Assembly: GCF_042682785.1 (NCBI RefSeq)
Contig: NZ_JBHUIB010000007.1
Span: 62,001 to 126,000 of the forward strand
DNA: 64,000 nucleotides
Direction of reading: 5' to 3'
Source: Thalassotalea_F euphylliae
Lineage (GTDB): Bacteria > Pseudomonadota > Gammaproteobacteria > Enterobacterales > Alteromonadaceae
Every line of letters starts with the position of its first letter. Position 1 is the first letter of the stretch. The notes beneath the pieces were generated by a model. That model saw nothing but the letters and a program-made list of their open reading frames with translations. It was not told the origin of the DNA and ran no database searches. Both the position numbers and the translations under genes were made by a program. Of this stretch, positions 53,333 to 63,128 are shown in pieces.

Positions 53333-53491
53333 ACTAATCCCTATTCCAGTTCGTAACGTGTCGACAACGACAATTGTTACAATAATGTTAAGTTATTAAT
53401 TGACACACACGACTCAATTGATAGTTTTCTATAGGTACACATAACAACTAGATATTATTTGCAATAATACGCCACCAAATAGGCTCCAATC

Positions 53492-55585
53492 ATGATGAAA
53501 AGAACACTACTCGCGTCAGCAATAGCAACGTCTCTGCTATTGGTTACTGGCTGCAACGATAAACAAGCAGAACAAAAAACCGTTGAAAAGTCTGTAGAAA
53601 AAGTCGAGCAGACCACAGCGAAAGCTGAACTTGGTTCATTTGGCGTTGACTTGTCAGCACGAAATGAAGCCATCAAACCAGGCGATGACTTCTTTATGTA
53701 TGCGTCAGGCACATGGTACGACAATTACGTAATGCCAGCCGACAAAACACGCTTTGGTGCGTTCACTGCCTTGGCAGAGCGCAGTGAAAAGCAAGTTAAG
53801 GAAATTATCGACAGTTTAGCGTCGCTAGAAAATCCAAGCGCGGAAGAAAAAATGATTGCTGACTACTTCCAAGCCTACATGGATGTTGAAGCACTCAATA
53901 AAAAAGGCATTGCGCCTATTCAAGACGTGTTAGATGGCATCAACAACATCAGCAATGTTACCGACCTAACTGCAGCATTTGGTCGCGCGTGGTTAGAAGG
54001 TACATCAAGCCCTATCAGTGGTGGGATGTGGTTTAACCGTATCAATCCCGATCAGTACCAAATGTCTTTAGGCGTATCAGGTTTAGGTATGCCAGACCGT
54101 TCTTACTATTTAACTGACAGCGAACGTTTTACAGATATTCGTACAGCCTATGTTGCCCATATTGCCGAAATGCTTCAGTTTGCGGGTATTAACGCGGAAG
54201 AAGCCTCTAAAAAAGCAGACGCGATTTTGGCGCTAGAAACCAAAATAGCGAATATTCAGTGGCCACGTGAAAAACGCCGCAACCGTGATTTAACGCTTAA
54301 CCAAATTGAGCGTGAAAACCTAGCAACTGAATATGCTGGTTTTGATTGGGACACCTATTTCAAGCAAACAGGCTTTGCGATTCCACACCTTAATGTGTCG
54401 CAACCGGAACCTGTTAAAAACGTAATTAAACTGGTTAACGACGAGTCTCTTGATACGTGGAAAGACTACCTGACTTACCACGCCATTACAGGCAATGCGT
54501 CGTTACTCTCAGAAGATATTTACAACGCTGATTTTGCCTTCTACGGCACTAAATTGCGTGGTCAACAAGAGCCTCGCCCTCGCTGGAAGCGCGCGGTAAG
54601 CGAAATGTCCGGTACACAATCACTCGGCTTTGCTATTGGTAAAGTGTATGTAGACCGCTACTTCCCAGAATCTTCAAAAGCGCAAATGGCAGAACTTGTC
54701 GAAAACTTGCGTGTTGCGCTGGGCCAACGCATTGATGGCTTAGATTGGATGGGTGATGAAACCAAGAAAGCAGCGCACGAAAAGCTAGCCGCTTTCAACC
54801 CGAAAATCGGTTACCCAGACGTATGGCCTGAGTTAGACGGCATCAAGGTGAGTAATAACGACCTGATGGCCAATATTCGCAATATCCGTCAGTTCTTCCG
54901 TGCAGATGCTGCATCAAAAGAATTAGAGAAAACAGACCGTAACCGCTGGGGTATGACACCGCAACGTGTGAACGCCTACTACAATTCGTCGTTCAACGAA
55001 ATTGTATTCCCAGCAGCAATACTTCAACCACCGTTCTTCGATCCAAATGCTGACCCTGCCGTAAACTACGGTGCTATTGGCGCAGTCATTGGTCACGAAA
55101 TGGGTCATGGCTTTGATGACCAAGGCTCGAAGTCTGACGCTAATGGCATTCAGCGTAACTGGTGGACAGATGAAGACCGCGCCGCCTTTGAGAAAAAAGC
55201 AGACGTACTTGCCGCACAGTACAGCAAATACGAACCTATCGAAGGCAACTTTGTTAACGGCCGTAACAGCTTAGGTGAAAACATTGGTGACGTAGGTGGT
55301 CTTGCTATGGCTTACCACGCATACAAGTTAAGCTTGAACGGTAAAGAAGCGCCAGTGATTGATGGTGTGACGGGCGACCAACGCTTCTTCTTAGCATGGG
55401 CACAAGTATGGAAAGAAAAACGCACCGAGCAAAGCATGTTGCAACAATTACGCGCAGGTACTCACGCGCCAGGACGTTACCGCGCACAAGCCCCTCGTAA
55501 CCACGATGCATGGTACAAAGCGTTTGACGTGAAACCAGGTGACGCGCTTTACCTAGCACCGGAAGACCGCGTAAGAATTTGGTAA
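53492..55585 (+). CDS. M13 family metallopeptidase lipoprotein (PepO/neprilysin-like)
   Basis: 697 residues. Lipoprotein signal (LLLVTGCNDK, Cys at about 21), then a variable Lys/Glu linker. The N-terminal neprilysin domain begins at PGDDFFMYASGTWYDN. Zinc site: IGHEMGHGFDDQG (HExxH) with the third ligand in GENIGDVGGLAMAY; NAYYNSSFNEIVFPAAILQP is the substrate strand. Ends RVRIW as M13 enzymes do. Probably degrades peptides in the periplasm or at the membrane. Confidence 0.95.
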   Translation: MMKRTLLASAIATSLLLVTGCNDKQAEQKTVEKSVEKVEQTTAKAELGSFGVDLSARNEAIKPGDDFFMYASGTWYDNYVMPADKTRFGAFTALAERSEKQVKEIIDSLASLENPSAEEKMIADYFQAYMDVEALNKKGIAPIQDVLDGINNISNVTDLTAAFGRAWLEGTSSPISGGMWFNRINPDQYQMSLGVSGLGMPDRSYYLTDSERFTDIRTAYVAHIAEMLQFAGINAEEASKKADAILALETKIANIQWPREKRRNRDLTLNQIERENLATEYAGFDWDTYFKQTGFAIPHLNVSQPEPVKNVIKLVNDESLDTWKDYLTYHAITGNASLLSEDIYNADFAFYGTKLRGQQEPRPRWKRAVSEMSGTQSLGFAIGKVYVDRYFPESSKAQMAELVENLRVALGQRIDGLDWMGDETKKAAHEKLAAFNPKIGYPDVWPELDGIKVSNNDLMANIRNIRQFFRADAASKELEKTDRNRWGMTPQRVNAYYNSSFNEIVFPAAILQPPFFDPNADPAVNYGAIGAVIGHEMGHGFDDQGSKSDANGIQRNWWTDEDRAAFEKKADVLAAQYSKYEPIEGNFVNGRNSLGENIGDVGGLAMAYHAYKLSLNGKEAPVIDGVTGDQRFFLAWAQVWKEKRTEQSMLQQLRAGTHAPGRYRAQAPRNHDAWYKAFDVKPGDALYLAPEDRVRIW

Positions 55586-55606
55586 ATATATTTATCTACT
55601 GACAGT

Positions 55607-55637
55607 AAAAAGCCGCTATCAATTAGCGGCTTTTGTT
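55607..55637 (+). terminator. Terminator of the M13 peptidase gene
   Basis: Stem AAAAGCCGCTA / TAGCGGCTTTT, loop TCAAT; also usable for the convergent gene. Confidence 0.87.
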
Positions 55638-55658
55638 TACGGTATCCTGCTATTTAAA

Positions 55659-56255
55659 TCAGTATGGAGCAAGTCCAGCTAGTGTTGCATTCCAAAACAT
55701 ATTCCCACTGTATGTGAATGACTGACCATATGGTACTTCAAAAGTACCAAAATACGGGTCATGTATGAACATTGTCTGTTTTTCAGAATTGTAGCCAAAG
55801 CCAACTACAACATGACCAGAAAATGAGCCTTGATAAAAAATAATAATTGGCCTTCCTGAATCAATTTCTCTTACAAACTCACTCCAAGTTAATGGTGTTG
55901 GGTAATAATAGTTGCCTATTCCTAGGGCATTGAATGAATTAACAATTTGGTTAGTACTTCCAGCTGTGACGCAATTTCCAGGAAAGTTACAACAATCTAT
56001 CCCATACCAGAACTGTAATGTCTGACATTGAAGAGCTCTTCTTCCATAATACCCAGAAACCATTTCAATCACAGCAGCCCAACACCACACTTCTGTCTGC
56101 TGGCGATAATGTGAAACATTTAATGTTTTTGCTGAAGAGTCAGAGTAGTCAGGAGTAAAAGTAGTACTTTGGTTTGATGAAGAGTCTAATCCTTCATCAC
56201 ATGCTATTAGAATAAATAAAACAGGTATAATTAATATCAATTTGTACGTTTGCAT
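55659..56255 (-). CDS. Papain-like cysteine protease lipoprotein (C39/C70-like)
   Basis: 198 residues. Lipobox LIACDEG (Cys about 19), then a Ser/Thr linker. Papain-like fold: QQTEVWCWAAVIEMVSGYYG holds the oxyanion Gln and catalytic Cys, GHVVVGFGYN the His, and MFIHDPYFGTFEVPYG the Asp. Four further Cys lie between (LQCQ, DCCNF, GNCV). It resembles the PF12385-type proteases and bacteriocin-processing C39 domains. AT-rich against its neighbours, with a long gene-free stretch upstream, so possibly acquired. Confidence 0.78.
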   Translation of the reverse strand: MQTYKLILIIPVLFILIACDEGLDSSSNQSTTFTPDYSDSSAKTLNVSHYRQQTEVWCWAAVIEMVSGYYGRRALQCQTLQFWYGIDCCNFPGNCVTAGSTNQIVNSFNALGIGNYYYPTPLTWSEFVREIDSGRPIIIFYQGSFSGHVVVGFGYNSEKQTMFIHDPYFGTFEVPYGQSFTYSGNMFWNATLAGLAPY

Positions 56256-56729
56256 TGTCTTGTTTCCTTTTGCAATTAGTAATGTTCCTAGAGCAACAAC
56301 ACAAGAACGATCTAAGTGTAGTAGAATTAATTCGGAAGTAAGCTGAACTCTCAGACAGAAAACTGGAAATGCAGAATTTAGAGTAATCTACGGTAGATAT
56401 TCCATATAAAGAAACACACGATAGGATATAAATATCAATAAGATAAGGGATTACATTGCCATAACAAGATTTCTTTCGCATCACACAAACTTGAATTTTC
56501 CAATGCTTACCCTGTTTTTCATTTATGAACTTTTTTGACTCTATTGTTTACTCTTTGCAGTACTTGTACGAATAGCCACGCCAAAAACTTTAAGCAAGAT
56601 ATTTCCGCCACCATTCATAATGGCTTAACATCATTTGCGAAAAATGTGACCCATACTCAGCCAACTGATGTATAACAATAAGTATTATTCTGACCCCAAA
56701 ATCAAACACATAAACCAAGGTAATTTAAA
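56256..56729. other. Gene-free stretch between the protease and methyltransferase genes
   Basis: 474 bp, AT-rich, upstream of two divergent genes. A minus-strand open frame (56197-56484) overlaps the protease and has no family traits. I see no convincing promoter, RNA or repeat beyond a possible TATTAT box near 56680. Confidence 0.5.
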
Positions 56730-57548
56730 ATGAAAAACCGAACTACACTATTACCCTTGTCGATGGCGCTTGCTTTAGCACTATCTTTTACTAGTGCGGC
56801 TGATGGGCATGGTCACAAAAGCGCTGACAATGCACATCGAAGTGAAGCAAACCAGCAACGCGACGAGTTTCGAAAGCCTCACCAAACGCTTGCGTTCTTT
56901 GGTGTAAAAGCGAGCGACAAAGTGGTTGAAATTATGCCAGGCGGCGGTTGGTATACTGAAATTCTTGCACCTATGTTGAAAGACGAAGGGCAACTAGTTG
57001 CTGCACATTTCCCTGAGGCAACGACGTCAAAATACCGTAAGCGTTCACGCGATAACTTCGAGAAAAAACTGGCCGACAACAAAGATGTATACGGCAAAGT
57101 GGTGGTTGCTGACTTTGATGCGAACGCGAGTGTAGACGCAAAAACGACAGAGGCTGATGTTGTTCTGACCTTTCGCGGCTTACACGGTTTGCAAAATGGC
57201 GGTAACCTAGCCAGTGCATTTGCCCAGTTTAACCAAATGCTTAAAAAAGGCGGCACGTTAGGCGTTGTTCAGCATCAAGCACCAGAAGGCTACGATATCG
57301 TTGAAACATCTAAAAAAGGTTACCTGCCGAAGTCTCATGTTGTGTCTGTAGCGACAGCGGCAGGGTTTGAGTTAGTTGCTGAAGGGTATTTTCATAACAA
57401 CCCACTCGATCGCATAGTGGCTGATGGCGTGCAAGGCGGTGTATGGAGCTTGCCACCTAGCTTGCGTGTTGAAAACGATGCTGATAAAGAAAAGTTTAAG
57501 AAAGTAGGTGAATCAAACCGTATGACATTGCTTTTCAAAAAGCGCTAA
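56730..57548 (+). CDS. Exported class I SAM-dependent methyltransferase-like protein
   Basis: 272 residues. A signal peptide (LSMALALALSFTSAADG) precedes a His-rich patch (GHGHKSADNAHRS) and a Rossmann methyltransferase fold: motif I is VVEIMPGGGWYTEILAPML, then VVVADFDANASV, VVLTFRGLHGLQNGG and LKKGGTLGVVQHQA. This is the family of predicted periplasmic methyltransferases (COG4798 type). SAM is not expected in the periplasm, so it may have another substrate or be non-catalytic. Start follows AAGGTAATTTAAA. Confidence 0.83.
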   Translation: MKNRTTLLPLSMALALALSFTSAADGHGHKSADNAHRSEANQQRDEFRKPHQTLAFFGVKASDKVVEIMPGGGWYTEILAPMLKDEGQLVAAHFPEATTSKYRKRSRDNFEKKLADNKDVYGKVVVADFDANASVDAKTTEADVVLTFRGLHGLQNGGNLASAFAQFNQMLKKGGTLGVVQHQAPEGYDIVETSKKGYLPKSHVVSVATAAGFELVAEGYFHNNPLDRIVADGVQGGVWSLPPSLRVENDADKEKFKKVGESNRMTLLFKKR

Positions 57549-57583
57549 CGGTTTCCTTTTTTAAAAACCAAAGCAGTTAACAT

Positions 57584-57610
57584 AAAAAAGCAGCGCTTAG
57601 CTGCTTTTTT
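57584..57610. terminator. Bidirectional terminator between the methyltransferase gene and dbpA
   Basis: Stem AAAAAAGCAGC / GCTGCTTTTTT with loop GCTTA. Confidence 0.85.
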
Positions 57611-57642
57611 ATTGCCTATTTCGGCCACTTGATATCGCTGGC

Positions 57643-59028
57643 TTAGTTCAAACTACGTGCTCTGAAGTTTTTACCTTTCATTTTGCCATTCATGATTTTT
57701 TTCAATGCGGCTTTTGCGACTTTGCCTTCAACGGCAACATAAGCTTTCATATCAAATACTTGAATTTTGCCTACCTGATTCCCCTGAATACCGTCTTTAC
57801 CAGTTAAGCCACCCACGATATCACCTGGTCTCAGCTTTTGCTTTTTACCACCGTCAATCTGAAGCGTCACCATTTTCGGTTTATTAGGGCGTTGCGATAA
57901 CACGCTGTCATCTGGCATCACGTAGTTTTGAATGTCTTGCTGTTGATAAGTTTCAATATCAGCAATACGGCGCGAATCTTTGTCACAATAAATAGAACAC
58001 GCTATACCTTTACCGCCAGCACGCCCTGTACGGCCAATGCGATGCACATGCACTTCTGGATCGGGCGTTATGTCAAAGTTGATCACCGCATCTAGGTCAT
58101 CAATATCTAAGCCACGCGCGGCAACATCAGTGGCAACCAGAATCAATGCGCTTTTATTAACGAAACGGACAAGGGTTTCATTTCTGTCACGCTGGTCTAA
58201 ATCACCGTGCAATGCCAACGCGCTAAAGCCAGCGGATTTAAGTTGGTCAGCCACTTCTTGCACCACTTTTTTGGTGTTACAGAACACCACGGTTGATTCG
58301 GGCTTATGTGCCAGTAACAAACGGGTTAATGCATCAAAACGATCTTCATTGGTATCGACATGATAAAACGCTTGTTCAATGCTGCTTTCTTGATGCACTG
58401 ACTCTACTTTTACATGTTCAGGCTTACGTAGCATTTTACCCGAAATCGCTTTGATTTTTTCAGGGAAAGTAGCACTAAACAGCAAGGTTTGTCGCTCAAC
58501 AGGGCATTGCGCGACAATGTTGTCGAGGGCGCTTTGAAAGCCCATTTCTAGCATGCGGTCCGCTTCATCAAGCACCAACATATTGACGTGTTGTAAGTCG
58601 AGTCGGCCTCGACTCAAGTGATCTTCAATACGACCAGGCGTACCAACAATAATATGCGCGCCATGTTCTAAAGAGCCAATTTGTGGCCCCATCGGTACAC
58701 CGCCACATAATGTGAGTACCTTAATATTGTGTATAGCACGCGCTAAGTTGCGAATTTCTTTAGCGACTTGATCGGCTAATTCTCGTGTTGGGCACAGCAC
58801 TAACGCTTGTATTCTGAACTTTTTAACATCGAGTTTATTCAATAAACCCAGCCCAAATGATGCCGTTTTACCGGAGCCTGTTTTACCCTGCCCAATAACG
58901 TCTTTGCCCGCCAGAATAAGCGGCAAACTTTGCGCTTGAATGTCGGTCATGGCAGTAAAACCAAGCGAATCTAGGTTTTCTAATAATGGTTTCTTTAGCG
59001 GTAAAGATGAAAAAGTCGCAGCTTGCAA
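57643..59028 (-). CDS. dbpA: ATP-dependent RNA helicase DbpA
   Basis: DEAD-box helicase that acts on 23S rRNA hairpin 92 in large-subunit assembly. 461 residues. Q-motif region (FTAMTDIQAQSLPLI), Walker A GQGKTGSGKT, VLDEADRML, LFSATFP, HRIGRTGRAG; the C-terminal DbpA RNA-binding domain (GDIVGGLTGKDGIQGNQVGK to FRARSLN) distinguishes it from other DEAD-box proteins. Monocistronic. Confidence 0.96.
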   Translation of the reverse strand: MQAATFSSLPLKKPLLENLDSLGFTAMTDIQAQSLPLILAGKDVIGQGKTGSGKTASFGLGLLNKLDVKKFRIQALVLCPTRELADQVAKEIRNLARAIHNIKVLTLCGGVPMGPQIGSLEHGAHIIVGTPGRIEDHLSRGRLDLQHVNMLVLDEADRMLEMGFQSALDNIVAQCPVERQTLLFSATFPEKIKAISGKMLRKPEHVKVESVHQESSIEQAFYHVDTNEDRFDALTRLLLAHKPESTVVFCNTKKVVQEVADQLKSAGFSALALHGDLDQRDRNETLVRFVNKSALILVATDVAARGLDIDDLDAVINFDITPDPEVHVHRIGRTGRAGGKGIACSIYCDKDSRRIADIETYQQQDIQNYVMPDDSVLSQRPNKPKMVTLQIDGGKKQKLRPGDIVGGLTGKDGIQGNQVGKIQVFDMKAYVAVEGKVAKAALKKIMNGKMKGKNFRARSLN

Positions 59029-59167
59029 AAGATTGCCCTTAAATGTTGGGAAGGAAAGACATAAGATATCGACATATTGTAACAGCTAGCAGCCAGATTA
59101 GCTGAGCTATTTGCCTTTACGCATAAGTGATTATCACTTAGTCACCCTTTTACAGGCTTCGTATCCT

Positions 59168-59641
59168 ATGATGAAAACCGCTATTTTTGTTGATGTTCAA
59201 AATATCTATTACACAACTCGCCAGGCTTTTGGCCGACAGTTCAACTACCGCGCATTTTGGCAACAGATATCAGAAAATCACGATATTGTATTGGCTAATG
59301 CATATGCCATTCAACGCAGCGACGACCAACAACATAAATTTCAAACAGCGCTTAAACATATTGGATTTAATGTAAAACTAAAGCCATTTATACAGCGTAA
59401 CGACGGTTCAGCAAAAGGTGATTGGGACGTAGGTATCACCATAGACATTATGGAAGCTGCTCAAGAGGTAGACAAAGTGATATTGCTTTCTGGCGATGGC
59501 GACTTTGAACTATTGCTCGGTCATATTCACCATAAATACGGTACAACCACCGAGGTATTCAGCGTTGAACAGCTAACGGCAAATGGCCTTATCCAAATAG
59601 CCAACAGTTTTAAGCCTATTAACCATGAGCTGCTGCTCTAG
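59168..59641 (+). CDS. NYN/PIN-like domain protein (LabA/DUF88 type), putative RNase
   Basis: 157 residues from ATG 59168 (or 59171); the open frame starts at 59111 but upstream residues do not fit the family. Acidic nuclease-site residues: IFVDVQNIYY, GDWDVGITIDIMEA and LLSGDGDFELLLGHI. NYN domains resemble PIN-type RNases. No neighbour suggests a substrate; the gene is divergent from dbpA. Confidence 0.82.
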   Translation: MMKTAIFVDVQNIYYTTRQAFGRQFNYRAFWQQISENHDIVLANAYAIQRSDDQQHKFQTALKHIGFNVKLKPFIQRNDGSAKGDWDVGITIDIMEAAQEVDKVILLSGDGDFELLLGHIHHKYGTTTEVFSVEQLTANGLIQIANSFKPINHELLL

Positions 59642-59730
59642 CGATTGGAATAACAGGCCTGCTTATAAATTGAGCTTTTTAGGACAACCTTGCGTAGTAA
59701 TTTAGGTATAACCTGTTTCATGAACTTTTT

Positions 59731-59754
59731 GCCTCGCTTTTGCGGGGCTTTTTT
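59731..59754 (+). terminator. Terminator of the NYN gene
   Basis: 7-bp stem GCCTCGC / GCGGGGC (one G-T pair), loop TTTT, T-run. Confidence 0.8.
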
Positions 59755-59832
59755 ATGTCTAGCGATCTTGAACTAAACTTTTAACTACACCCAAGCGTAA
59801 TAACCTTTATAGCTTCGACCGGAGCACACCCT

Positions 59833-60378
59833 ATGAATATTTTCAGGATTGCTGTTTTGACTGCACTACTCTCCGCGCCCGCACATGCCGATGACATTCG
59901 CTTTGACGATGTGGAAACCCGCCACTGGATGACCATTAACGATACCGTGATGGGCGGTGTGTCTAACAGTCGTTTCTATCATGAATATGACTACGGTGTA
60001 TTTGAAGGTGTTGTTTCGCTCGATAACAACGGCGGCTTTGCGTCGATTAGACGCGTGATATCCCCCGATTTTCATAACGGCGGAATCGTACGATTGATTG
60101 TAAAAGGTGATGGCAGACGCTATCAATTCCGATTGAAAACCGATGGCTTATATGAAGGTGCCGCCTACGTTGCTGAATTCACCACTAAAGCCGACCAATG
60201 GCAGCAAATTCAGTTTACCGAGAAAGATTTTACTCCGCGCTTTCGTGGTCGTTATGTTGATGGTGCGCCAGCATTGCGCTTCGGTGACGCCATTCAAGTA
60301 GGCTTGCTTATTGGCGACAAAATTGAAGGTAAATTTAAACTACAAGTGCAAGCCATAGAGGTGTTAGAAACCATTTAA
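59833..60378 (+). CDS. Exported CIA30-family (NADH:ubiquinone oxidoreductase intermediate-associated) protein
   Basis: 181 residues with signal peptide ending APAHA (residue 19). The CIA30 hallmark NDTVMGGVSNS is near residue 37, followed by FEGVVSLDNNGGFASIRRV and a jelly-roll strand pattern. In eukaryotes CIA30 aids complex I assembly; bacterial forms have no proven role. Stop overlaps the next start by one base (TAATG). Confidence 0.87.
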   Translation: MNIFRIAVLTALLSAPAHADDIRFDDVETRHWMTINDTVMGGVSNSRFYHEYDYGVFEGVVSLDNNGGFASIRRVISPDFHNGGIVRLIVKGDGRRYQFRLKTDGLYEGAAYVAEFTTKADQWQQIQFTEKDFTPRFRGRYVDGAPALRFGDAIQVGLLIGDKIEGKFKLQVQAIEVLETI

Positions 60379-60593
60379 TGAATCAAGTTGCTTCGAAGAA
60401 ACTGCTCCACTCTAAGTGGACACACGTCACCCCTGTCAAAAAAGAAAAGCACTTTACCATCATCAATGTCGAATTTGATGATGATGGCAAAGTGATACTT
60501 TGCGAAATCCAAGCCGTATTAACCCATAACATTCGTGAAATTAACTGGCGCGATTTAAAAGACAGCAAGGTATGGAAGCAAGGCTGGAAATAA
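60378..60593 (+). CDS. TIGR02450 family small Trp-rich protein
   Basis: 71 residues with the family block LLHSKWTHVTPVKKEKHF and a Trp-rich end (REINWRDLKDSKVWKQGWK). Usually next to photolyase or flavin genes; function unknown. Coupled to the CIA30 gene and 15 bp before the flavin reductase gene. Confidence 0.88.
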   Translation: MNQVASKKLLHSKWTHVTPVKKEKHFTIINVEFDDDGKVILCEIQAVLTHNIREINWRDLKDSKVWKQGWK

Positions 60594-60608
60594 ACGCTGA
60601 AAAACTTT

Positions 60609-61298
60609 ATGAAAACATTTAATCGTTCAACACTTAATACGCTAGAAGCGAGATATCGCACTCGCTTAATCAATAGCTTGTCCGGCTTTAAAAGCGCTAA
60701 CCTCATAGGCACGCAAGACGCTGATGGTCAGCTGAATTTAGCCATTGTGAGCTCGGTTGTGCATCTAGGTGCCAATCCACCACTTATTGGCATGATCATG
60801 CGTCCTAATTCTGTGCCAAGACATACGTTCAGCAATATCATCGACACTGGCTTATTTACTATCAATCAAATTTCGACAGAATTCTGGCAAGCCGCTCATC
60901 AAACATCTGCTCGTTATGAACAAGAACAAAGCGAGTTTGACGTCGTTGGCTTAACACCAGAATTCTTGGAAAACTTTGATGCGCCATTTGTAGCCGAAAG
61001 CCAGCTTAAATATGGCGTTAAGCTGTTAGAAGTGAAGCACATTGAAGCTAACAATACAGAATTTATTATCGGCGAAGTGTGCCAAATTCATGTTGCTGAC
61101 AGCGCGGTGCGCAATGATGGCTACATCGACATTGAAAGTTTGGAAACCGTTGCCGTATCTGGGTTAGATAGTTACCACGTAACCAACCGGCTATCACGCT
61201 TAAGCTATGCTAAACCTGATCGCCCTGTGGCCAGCCTTACCGTAGATGGTGAAAAAACAGCGCCAAACGCTGACTACTTTGCTGTGGTGCGGAACTAG
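60609..61298 (+). CDS. Flavin reductase family protein
   Basis: 229 residues with the FMN-binding split-barrel: SANLIGTQDADGQLNLAIVS, SSVVHLGANPPLIGMIMRP (FMN site) and HTFSNIIDTGLFTINQIS. Such proteins reduce flavin or bind it tightly. It may supply or sense flavin for the neighbouring photolyases (inference). ATG has a poor ribosome-binding site. Confidence 0.87.
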   Translation: MKTFNRSTLNTLEARYRTRLINSLSGFKSANLIGTQDADGQLNLAIVSSVVHLGANPPLIGMIMRPNSVPRHTFSNIIDTGLFTINQISTEFWQAAHQTSARYEQEQSEFDVVGLTPEFLENFDAPFVAESQLKYGVKLLEVKHIEANNTEFIIGEVCQIHVADSAVRNDGYIDIESLETVAVSGLDSYHVTNRLSRLSYAKPDRPVASLTVDGEKTAPNADYFAVVRN

Positions 61299-61336
61299 AC
61301 CGAAACTTGCGCACCACGCGCTATACACTGGATGAC

Positions 61337-63037
61337 CTACAAATCGTTGAGATTAGCGAGGAGGTATTCAGCCCTTTCCAATGTTTGCGTCTGTAGCTCT
61401 GGTTTTTGCTTATCCCAATTACGGTACACCATGGCCTGACGAGGATTATTGCCAAACTTGTCACGATGCTGTGTCATAAAATGCCAGTACAAACTGTTAA
61501 GTGGACATGCATTATCACCCACTTTTTCTTTTACTTTGTAATCACAGTGTTTGCAGTAGTCACTCATTTTGTCGACATAATTACCAGACGCTGCGTATGC
61601 TTTCGATGCGACAATGCCGCCATCTGCGAACTGGCTCATGCCACGGGTATTGGGCATTTCTACCCACTCAATAGCGTCGATATAAATACCAAGATACCAG
61701 GCATCAACCTCATCAGGATGAATACCCGCTAGCAAACAAAAGTTGCCCGTTATCATCAAGCGTTGAATGTGGTGTGCATAAGCATATTGCAGTGATTGTT
61801 TTACGGCGTGTCGCATGCAATTCATGCGTGTTTCACCCGTCCAAAACCACTCAGGTAAACTGGCTTTCGCATCAAGCGCATTTTTTTCTGCGTAATGCGG
61901 CATATTCGCCCAATAAATGCCTCGCACAAATTCACGCCAGCCAAGAATTTGTCGAACAAACCCTTCTATTTGCGCCAGCGAGACCTGTGCACTGTTTTCT
62001 CGATAATACTTAATCGCCCGATCGACCACTTGCATGGGCGAAATCATTTTCGCGTTAAGTGCGAAAGACAGTCGCGAATGATACAAACTCCATTGGCGAT
62101 CGGACATCATATCACTGGCTTGACAGGTCATCGCATCCTGAAACTTGCCGAAAAGCGGTAAACACACACGGCAAAAGTGCTCGAGTAAGTCCAAAGACTG
62201 CTGCCTGGTCACGGGCCACAAGAGTTCATCTGGCTGTTCACCGAAATGCACTATGTTGTGTCGCGCCAGTCTTTCATTAATCTCGCGAACATCATTGGCG
62301 AATAGCAAAGGCTCTGGCAGTTGCTCAATGTCAGCTGCTTTAAGTTTATTGCGATTGTCTTGATCGTAATTCCATTGGCCGCCTTCAGGCTCGCCCTCTA
62401 CCATCAAGTAATCAAAACGTTGCCTAAGTTTGCGGTAAAAAACTTCTAGCCGATGACGCTTTTCCGCTTGAAAATAAGTAGGAAGTTCGTTGAACGTTAA
62501 AAAGAAGTGTTCTGTTTCAACGCAGCGTGATTGCCCCTCAAAACTTTTGGCAAAAGTAAAAAGCTCCTCACTTAATCGGTATTCGTCCGGCCGTTGGTAA
62601 CTAAATGCTTGGCATTGATATTGGTCTAATAAGGCAGCAAGTAAATCCGGTAATGCGGTGAATTTCGCTGTTTCATCCAATGTTAAATGCAATACGTGAT
62701 GCCCGGCCTGCCCAAGCGCATGGGCAAATTGCGACATCGCCAAGAAAAACGCCTGAATTTTTTGTACATGATGTTTCACATACTGCTGCTCTTGATGCAG
62801 TTCAGCCACTACATACAGCACGTCATTGTGCTTTTGATGAAACCAGCTATGCGCAGCATTCAGCTGGTCACCCAAAATAAGCCGTATTTCACGGTATGTA
62901 TTGTTCAACGGTTTCTCGCCTTTCGTTTGAATTGCTTTATTCACTCGTGGCTTTTCCTTTGTTTTTATTGCTTCGACATCGCTTTGAGCAGAAGACGACC
63001 TCTTCCCAGCATAGTCGCCACTTTTTACGCCATGCAA
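61337..63037 (-). CDS. FeS bacterial cryptochrome / photolyase (PhrB, DPRP type)
   Basis: Photolyase-related flavoprotein with a [4Fe-4S] cluster, probably a (6-4) photolyase. Up to 566 residues; family members are about 510, so the Lys/Ser-rich first 43 residues may not be translated and a TTG at 62908 (AAGGCGAG upstream) could be the start. N-terminal IRLILGDQLNAAHSWF; C-terminal FAD domain with ITGNFCLLAGIHPDEVDAWY. Cluster Cys: TRMNCMRHA and YCKHCDYKVKEKVGDNAC. Convergent with the flavin reductase gene. Confidence 0.93.
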   Translation of the reverse strand: MHGVKSGDYAGKRSSSAQSDVEAIKTKEKPRVNKAIQTKGEKPLNNTYREIRLILGDQLNAAHSWFHQKHNDVLYVVAELHQEQQYVKHHVQKIQAFFLAMSQFAHALGQAGHHVLHLTLDETAKFTALPDLLAALLDQYQCQAFSYQRPDEYRLSEELFTFAKSFEGQSRCVETEHFFLTFNELPTYFQAEKRHRLEVFYRKLRQRFDYLMVEGEPEGGQWNYDQDNRNKLKAADIEQLPEPLLFANDVREINERLARHNIVHFGEQPDELLWPVTRQQSLDLLEHFCRVCLPLFGKFQDAMTCQASDMMSDRQWSLYHSRLSFALNAKMISPMQVVDRAIKYYRENSAQVSLAQIEGFVRQILGWREFVRGIYWANMPHYAEKNALDAKASLPEWFWTGETRMNCMRHAVKQSLQYAYAHHIQRLMITGNFCLLAGIHPDEVDAWYLGIYIDAIEWVEMPNTRGMSQFADGGIVASKAYAASGNYVDKMSDYCKHCDYKVKEKVGDNACPLNSLYWHFMTQHRDKFGNNPRQAMVYRNWDKQKPELQTQTLERAEYLLANLNDL

Positions 63038-63128
63038 ATGGTCGCTGACATTGGGGACAAATTTTCTCAGGCAGCGACAACTTTTTATGGGCCATAGATG
63101 TACTTTACGCGGAGTTTTTGTCTAGAAG

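Noticed and set aside
56197..56484. 95-codon minus-strand frame in the gene-free stretch
   Set aside because: Overlaps the protease start, has no family traits and an odd Cys/Ser/Tyr-rich composition.
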